Shown one piece after another: positions 60,139 through 64,000 of a DNA stretch of 64,000 bases. The stretch's first letter is position 1. The number at the start of each line of letters is the position of its first letter. The position numbers were made by a program, and so were the translations under genes. Origin of the DNA: UBA1127 sp034422455 (GTDB lineage Bacteria > Chloroflexota > Dehalococcoidia > Lucifugimonadales > UBA1127); assembly GCA_034422455.1 (NCBI GenBank), contig DAOUJQ010000001.1:260201-324200 (forward strand). The letters are read 5' to 3'. The notes under the pieces were generated by a model. It worked only from the letters and a program-made list of their open reading frames with translations. It was not told the origin of the DNA and ran no database searches.

Positions 60139-61617
60139 TTACCCCAGGTAGCGGCGAAGCCGGGCGGCCTCCTCCACGTAGCGGTTGACCTGCACCTCCG
60201 AGTGGCCGTTGATGGCCGCCCAAATGGCGCTCGTCAGGCCCTCGTGGACACGGTCCACCTCATCCGTGAACTGCCCGACGATGCGCAAGGAGTCCTCCCC
60301 CATCAGCTCCCGCACATGCCGCTCATTGGTGAAGCGCAGTGCCGCGCGCAGGTCTTCGTCTACGCTTGGATAGGCCTCCCGCACGAAGGCCCAGTCAGCT
60401 TGGTCCAGCGCATTGAGCCCCAGCAGGTCCGGCGGCACGCCGATGGAGTACAGCGATGCCGCAAACCCAATCGCTCGAGGCAGCGTTGCGCCGCCCACGC
60501 CGTCCAACGATCGGCCATAGCCGAAGAGACCCACGTGCATCTTGCGCTCTCGCCGCCGCGGTACGTGAGCGGAGGCCGCGCTGATGACGCCGGCCAGTTG
60601 CACGACGCGCTCCTGGTACGCCGCTGTTACCTTGTCCACTATGGCGGCGGCGCGCTCCTCGTCGATGGGCACGGGATCGCGGCGCGTATGCGCCCGCAGC
60701 AGCGCGATGGATTCGCGCACCGTCTCACGGTCATAGTCGTACTTGAACGCCGACTGGACCGTGACCGTCTGCGCGCTGGGGTATTCGCGGAAAGTGCGGT
60801 CGATGTTCAGCGGAGTCAGGTGGCCGCGGAATGGCGCAGAGCCCGCGCCGATAATGGGGTAGAGCGGGATGCCCAACCGCCCCTCAAGCCGGTGCAGCCG
60901 CTGCAAGGCTACCTTCAGGATGAGTTCCGCGCCCACGGTGCCGTAGTTGAGGGCCGGGTCGCTCCGGGCCAGGAATACCCGCTGGTAGGGCACATCTCGC
61001 CCCTGCAGGTATTCCTCGACGATGCTGTCGCTGCGCAGCATGCGGTCGCGGTCCTCCACCAGCGGGATGACGCGTATGCGCTTCGGCGAGAATTCTCCCA
61101 CCCACTCGCGCACCATGCGGCCGCCGGGCAGGGACTGCGCCTCCTGCCCAACGATGACCTGGCGGTAATACGCCTCCACCAGCGCCATCTCCTCCGCGCT
61201 GGTGGTCATTGGCAGGATGACCTCCTGGATGGGGGCTTCGTCCTCATCCAGGCCCGCGTAGAACCCGCTCGCCGCGTCCCACGCCGAGGGCACGCTCTGC
61301 AGCGCCTCAACCATGGACTTGCGCATGTCACGCTCGACGGAGGGGTTGGGCACGCGCAGCGTCAGGATGACGTCGTGCCCAAGGCGCCGTTCGTCCCGGA
61401 AAAAGTCGGAGTAGCTCGTCAGCAGCTTCTGGACAACGTGGTTGTCCGCTTCCTTGCCCTCTGAGTCCCACATCTGCTCATTGCACCCGAGGGCAAAGAT
61501 ATCGGCGGCCTCATCCACCTCTCCCTCGCCCTTCAGCACGCCCTCCGAGTCCGCGAACGGAGCGGGTGTGGCGTTGTCCGGGTGCTGGGTGCTCATCACT
61601 TTGGGCACGAACCACAC
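60139..61617 (-). CDS. ppcA: Phosphoenolpyruvate carboxylase, archaeal type (PpcA)
   Basis: A 492-residue enzyme that carboxylates PEP to oxaloacetate. It starts PKVMSTQHPDNATPAPFAD, the opening of archaeal-type PEPC, contains TSYSDFFRDERRLGHDVILTLRVPNPS, a GSAPFRGHLTPLN motif (binding Arg and His) and SAFKYDYDRETVRESI, and ends VEEAARLRRYLG. It is about half the length of the bacterial type (900 residues). Reported bacterial cases are few. GTG 61617 has AGAGGTG in front; ATG 61659 has not. Confidence 0.93.
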   Translation of the reverse strand: MWFVPKVMSTQHPDNATPAPFADSEGVLKGEGEVDEAADIFALGCNEQMWDSEGKEADNHVVQKLLTSYSDFFRDERRLGHDVILTLRVPNPSVERDMRKSMVEALQSVPSAWDAASGFYAGLDEDEAPIQEVILPMTTSAEEMALVEAYYRQVIVGQEAQSLPGGRMVREWVGEFSPKRIRVIPLVEDRDRMLRSDSIVEEYLQGRDVPYQRVFLARSDPALNYGTVGAELILKVALQRLHRLEGRLGIPLYPIIGAGSAPFRGHLTPLNIDRTFREYPSAQTVTVQSAFKYDYDRETVRESIALLRAHTRRDPVPIDEERAAAIVDKVTAAYQERVVQLAGVISAASAHVPRRRERKMHVGLFGYGRSLDGVGGATLPRAIGFAASLYSIGVPPDLLGLNALDQADWAFVREAYPSVDEDLRAALRFTNERHVRELMGEDSLRIVGQFTDEVDRVHEGLTSAIWAAINGHSEVQVNRYVEEAARLRRYLG

Positions 61618-61673
61618 GGTACACCTCTCAATCCAAGCCGCGCTGCGTGGGGATCGCAACGCACCGTCCCTCG

Positions 61674-61703
61674 ATTATACGGAGCGTGAGCATTGGGCAA
61701 CAA
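61674..61703 (-). promoter_or_regulatory. Promoter of ppcA
   Basis: Reverse strand TTGTTG (61698-61703), 18 bases, TATAAT (61674-61679). Leader about 50 bases. Confidence 0.6.
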
Positions 61704-61748
61704 CAGAGAGCGGGAGATGGGGTGGCGCAGGAAGGGTGCAGAGTTGCC

Positions 61749-63533
61749 CTACAGGCGCTGGCCGGGCTGGGTTACGCGCACCGTGATGATGTCCGTGCCG
61801 CGAAACTGCTGGTGCCGCACAGACGATGCGTAGGCCCGCAACAGCCTCAGCGACGTCTCGTCCTCCACAAACGACTCGGCGTCGTGCTGCTGGAGCTGTC
61901 TGATGCGGTCCTCGATGTTGACTGCGTCGCCTCCCGCGCCGCCGATGAACTCCAGATCTGCGACGGGTCCTTCGCTGGAAGCTACCACAACCAATCGACG
62001 TTCCTCGTCCGGCGCGTCACCGTCGGTTGATCGCGGGGCCTCTAGGTCGAGCGGCGCAAGGGTGAGCAACGTCTCCTCGGCCACGGCGCTCAGCCGGTCT
62101 TTCATGGCCTGGCTCCACTTGCGTCTATCGGAAAACCGGTGGATGAACGTCGTGAGCTCCGGCAGGGAGTCCACGTGAAGCCGGGACTGGAAGCGCATCC
62201 TGCGTGGATTGGTCAGTTCCAGGTACAGGATCATAGCGATCGCCGCGAAACCGCCTGTTGTGATGCCGCTCTGGAACAGTCCGCCGATGACCGGCCCCAG
62301 GTCCGGCAGGGCAAAAAGACTGAACTGGAATGCCGCGCCTATCCAGAAGCAAATGCCGGCGACCACAACCTTCTGTGGGTTTGTCTCCGACAGGATGACC
62401 GTACGAGCGCCGTCCACGAAGAGGGTGCCGCACACCAGCATCAGGTATCCGGCCATCACTGGACCCGGGATCGTGCTGAAGACCGCTGACACCTTCGGAG
62501 AAAAGGCAAGCGCCAGGAAGATCAGTCCGATGGCATAGCCCACGTGGCGCGAGGCCACTCCGGTTGTCCTGACGAATGAGACAATGCCTGAGTTGATGAT
62601 GTTGGGCACGGTTGCGGTGATGCCGGCCATGAGGTTGCTGACGCCGCTTCCGGCCAACGTGCCCTGGACTTCGCGAAAGTTGATTGCCCGGTCTTCTCGT
62701 GAGGCCGCTCGCTGCATCGCAATCGATTCACCGTTGGCTTGGATCGAGAAGATCACGCCCAGAAAGAGGAACGACGGCATAAGCGTCCAGAACGTGACCC
62801 CAAAGTCAATGGACAGTGATGGAGCGGTCCCCGGCAGCCCCACCCATGCAGCTTCCTCCACGCGCGAAAAATCGTAGATGCCGAGCACGGCGGCGGTGAT
62901 GGTGCCCGCGATTATGCCGATGACAGGTCCCCACAGTCGAAGGAGTGCTGCGCCGCGGAGCGTGATCGCAGCCACAACGACCAGAGTGACCAGCGCCGAT
63001 AGCGTGGCGGGCACCGGCTCAACCTTTGCGACGTCGTCCAGTATCTTGAACACGACGGAGGCCAGCGTGATCGAAAGAATCAGAATCACGATGCCGCCCA
63101 CCGTCGGTGTGACTATGCGGCGCAGGATGAACAACCACCGTGAGATCACGAGCTGGGTTACGGCGCAGGCAATAACCAACGTAGACAATGCCGCGGGCCC
63201 GCCGTCTGCCATGGCCGAGATGCAGAAGGGGATAGAGACCGCTGCGGTGAACATGGGAAGCACGGACCCGGAGCCTACCGGCCCAACGCTCCGCACCTGC
63301 AGCAGGGTTGAGAGGCCAACCACTACCAGCGACGCGAAGACCATCCAAACCAGAAGGTCCTCGTGTCCCGATTCCTGTGCCACGATGACCGGTGTCACCA
63401 GCAGCGTCGCCGTGGCGATGAATGCGAACTGCGCACCGAGCCCTAGCGACGTCAGGAACGGTGGGTTCTCGTGAGCCTCATACTTCGGATTTTGGGAAGC
63501 TGTTGCCGTGGCGCCCTCCTTGAAATGAAGCAT
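61749..63533 (-). CDS. NCS2/SLC23-like permease with C-terminal HATPase-like domain
   Basis: A 594-residue paralogue of the permease at 18975-20711. The transporter part (about 25-465) has LTSLGLGAQFAFIATATLLVTPVIVAQ at the start and FREVQGTLAGSGVSNLMAGITATVPN with TTGVASRHVGYAIG in the signature region. The tail (about 480-594) holds LSAVAEETLLTL, LVVVASSEGPVADLEFIGG and TSLRLLRAYASSVRHQQFRGTDIITVRV, in RsbW-ATPase order but without its catalytic residues. ATG 63533 lies five bases or so after the predicted transcript start. Confidence 0.78.
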   Translation of the reverse strand: MLHFKEGATATASQNPKYEAHENPPFLTSLGLGAQFAFIATATLLVTPVIVAQESGHEDLLVWMVFASLVVVGLSTLLQVRSVGPVGSGSVLPMFTAAVSIPFCISAMADGGPAALSTLVIACAVTQLVISRWLFILRRIVTPTVGGIVILILSITLASVVFKILDDVAKVEPVPATLSALVTLVVVAAITLRGAALLRLWGPVIGIIAGTITAAVLGIYDFSRVEEAAWVGLPGTAPSLSIDFGVTFWTLMPSFLFLGVIFSIQANGESIAMQRAASREDRAINFREVQGTLAGSGVSNLMAGITATVPNIINSGIVSFVRTTGVASRHVGYAIGLIFLALAFSPKVSAVFSTIPGPVMAGYLMLVCGTLFVDGARTVILSETNPQKVVVAGICFWIGAAFQFSLFALPDLGPVIGGLFQSGITTGGFAAIAMILYLELTNPRRMRFQSRLHVDSLPELTTFIHRFSDRRKWSQAMKDRLSAVAEETLLTLAPLDLEAPRSTDGDAPDEERRLVVVASSEGPVADLEFIGGAGGDAVNIEDRIRQLQQHDAESFVEDETSLRLLRAYASSVRHQQFRGTDIITVRVTQPGQRL

Positions 63534-63545
63534 CGGCCTAAAGAC

Positions 63546-63574
63546 GCCATACAGATAATACACAATCCCAACAA
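63546..63574 (-). promoter_or_regulatory. Promoter of the second NCS2 permease
   Basis: Reverse strand TTGTTG (63569-63574), 17 bases, TATGGC (63546-63551). The start point would be only about five bases from the ATG. Confidence 0.45.
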
Positions 63575-63699
63575 GGAAAATACCGTTCCTGGGAGCGCTT
63601 GCCCTGCTACTGCTACGCTCTGTCGGCACGGACCGTTGGCGCGCCGGCATGCGCTACGCCGCTGAGCATGCGTGTGTGACTGCAAGCGCAGAGTTGCCG

Positions 63700-63705
63700 T
63701 ATAAT
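63700..63705 (+). promoter_or_regulatory. Possible -10 element of the third permease
   Basis: A perfect TATAAT about 125 bp before the ATG at 63831; the -35 region is poor. Confidence 0.3.
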
Positions 63706-63830
63706 CGCACGGCGCATTCCCGAGTCTCATTGGCTCCGGCAGAGCGACGGGTTGGGCGCCAACGTCGATCAAGCAGCACGGAGGCGAGTAGGCAGCGTCG
63801 TGCGCCAAAGCGCCCTGCCGAACACACCGC

Positions 63831-64000
63831 ATGTCTACCCAGCAACCGACTACCTTCCCGCAATACGAGGCTGACGAGAAGCCCGCCCCATTGGTTGCTT
63901 TAGGGCTTGGCGTTCAATCGGCCCTGCTGGCCATCGCGCCAATAGCGCTGTTTCCTATTGTCTTGGCACAAGCCGTGGACGCTTCCGCCCAGTTTGCCGC
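63831..64000 (+). CDS. Third NCS2/SLC23-like permease, cut by the window end
   Basis: The first 56 residues of a protein. After the polar start STQQPTTFPQYEADEKP comes PLVALGLGVQSALLAIAPIALFPIVLAQAVDAS. This aligns by eye with the opening of the permease on the other strand: both have a YEA-[DH]-E-x-P lead into L-x-SLGLG/ALGLG-x-Q. So it is most likely a related transporter, divergently transcribed. Whether it has the C-terminal extra domain cannot be seen. Confidence 0.7.
   Translation, partial: MSTQQPTTFPQYEADEKPAPLVALGLGVQSALLAIAPIALFPIVLAQAVDASAQFA

Noticed and set aside
1..64000. CRISPR arrays, integrases, transposases, rRNA genes
   Set aside because: No spaced direct repeats of CRISPR size, no recombinase or transposase motif and no rRNA sequence were found. 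The tRNA cluster has no adjacent integrase or duplicated tRNA end.

Overview
The window is about 64 kb of high-GC bacterial chromosome. It is dense with genes and has no phage or insertion-sequence genes. The gene set (caa3-type cytochrome oxidase, a heme A synthase/heme O synthase fusion, a hopanoid operon with a small extra gene, FtsZ away from a division cluster, archaeal-type PEP carboxylase, many lipoprotein ABC binding proteins, an RND pump without adaptor or TolC) fits an aerobic, heterotrophic Chloroflexota, possibly of the SAR202/Dehalococcoidia side. That assignment is inference from gene content, not a phylogeny.

Layout. 1-7.4 kb: a VOC protein, then a forward respiratory operon (ctaG, coxB with a fused cytochrome c domain, coxA, coxC, subunit IV, ctaA-ctaB fusion). 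7.4-7.7 kb: two tandem promoter-plus-structured-RNA units that I cannot match to a known family. 7.7-10.7 kb reverse: a DUF3800 gene, then pyrD-infC-rpmI-rplT, where infC appears to start at ATA. 10.8-14.2 kb forward: four membrane or secreted proteins (His-rich, YtkA-like, cupredoxin-like lipoprotein, large membrane protein), perhaps metal related. 14.2-18.4 kb reverse: ftsZ, mazEF, a HAD phosphatase and fumC. 18.5-18.8 kb: tRNA-Leu, tRNA-Arg (GCG anticodon) and tRNA-Val. 18.9-23 kb: an NCS2-like permease and a divergent lipoprotein of four sCache-like repeats, with two perfect palindromes between them. 23-25.6 kb reverse: a CobW GTPase overlapping a WD40 protein. 25.9-31.2 kb forward: hopanoid operon hpnH - small unknown - hpnG - hpnA - shc. 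31.2-38.5 kb reverse: a GH15 glycosidase and a branched-chain-amino-acid-type ABC transporter. 38.8-46.2 kb forward: a polar amino acid binding protein, an RND pump, a Rieske oxygenase and a peptide-type binding protein. 46.3-51 kb reverse: a small membrane protein, dipeptide permeases and an MMPL transporter. 51.1-56.1 kb reverse: B12 genes (riboswitch, btuC-, btuF- and btuD-like genes, then cobC- and cobU-like genes). 56.3-64 kb: a single sCache protein, an ABC-2 exporter, a tiny membrane protein, an unknown protein, a VOC protein, PEP carboxylase, and a second NCS2 permease with a third one divergent and cut by the window end.

How it fits together. The first operon builds a complete oxygen-reducing terminal branch including copper delivery and heme A synthesis. 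The hopanoid genes supply cyclisation and side-chain chemistry for membrane hopanoids. The B12 cluster imports corrinoid through a cobalamin riboswitch whose downstream hairpin buries the ribosome binding site of the permease. A large share of the rest is nutrient capture through lipoprotein-dependent ABC systems and NCS2-like permeases. Two of those permeases carry an unusual C-terminal domain that looks like a degenerate RsbW/HATPase module. The least explained elements are the duplicated pseudoknot-capable RNA next to DUF3800, the NCS2-HATPase proteins, the tandem-Cache lipoprotein and the four-gene membrane cluster at 10.8-14.2 kb.
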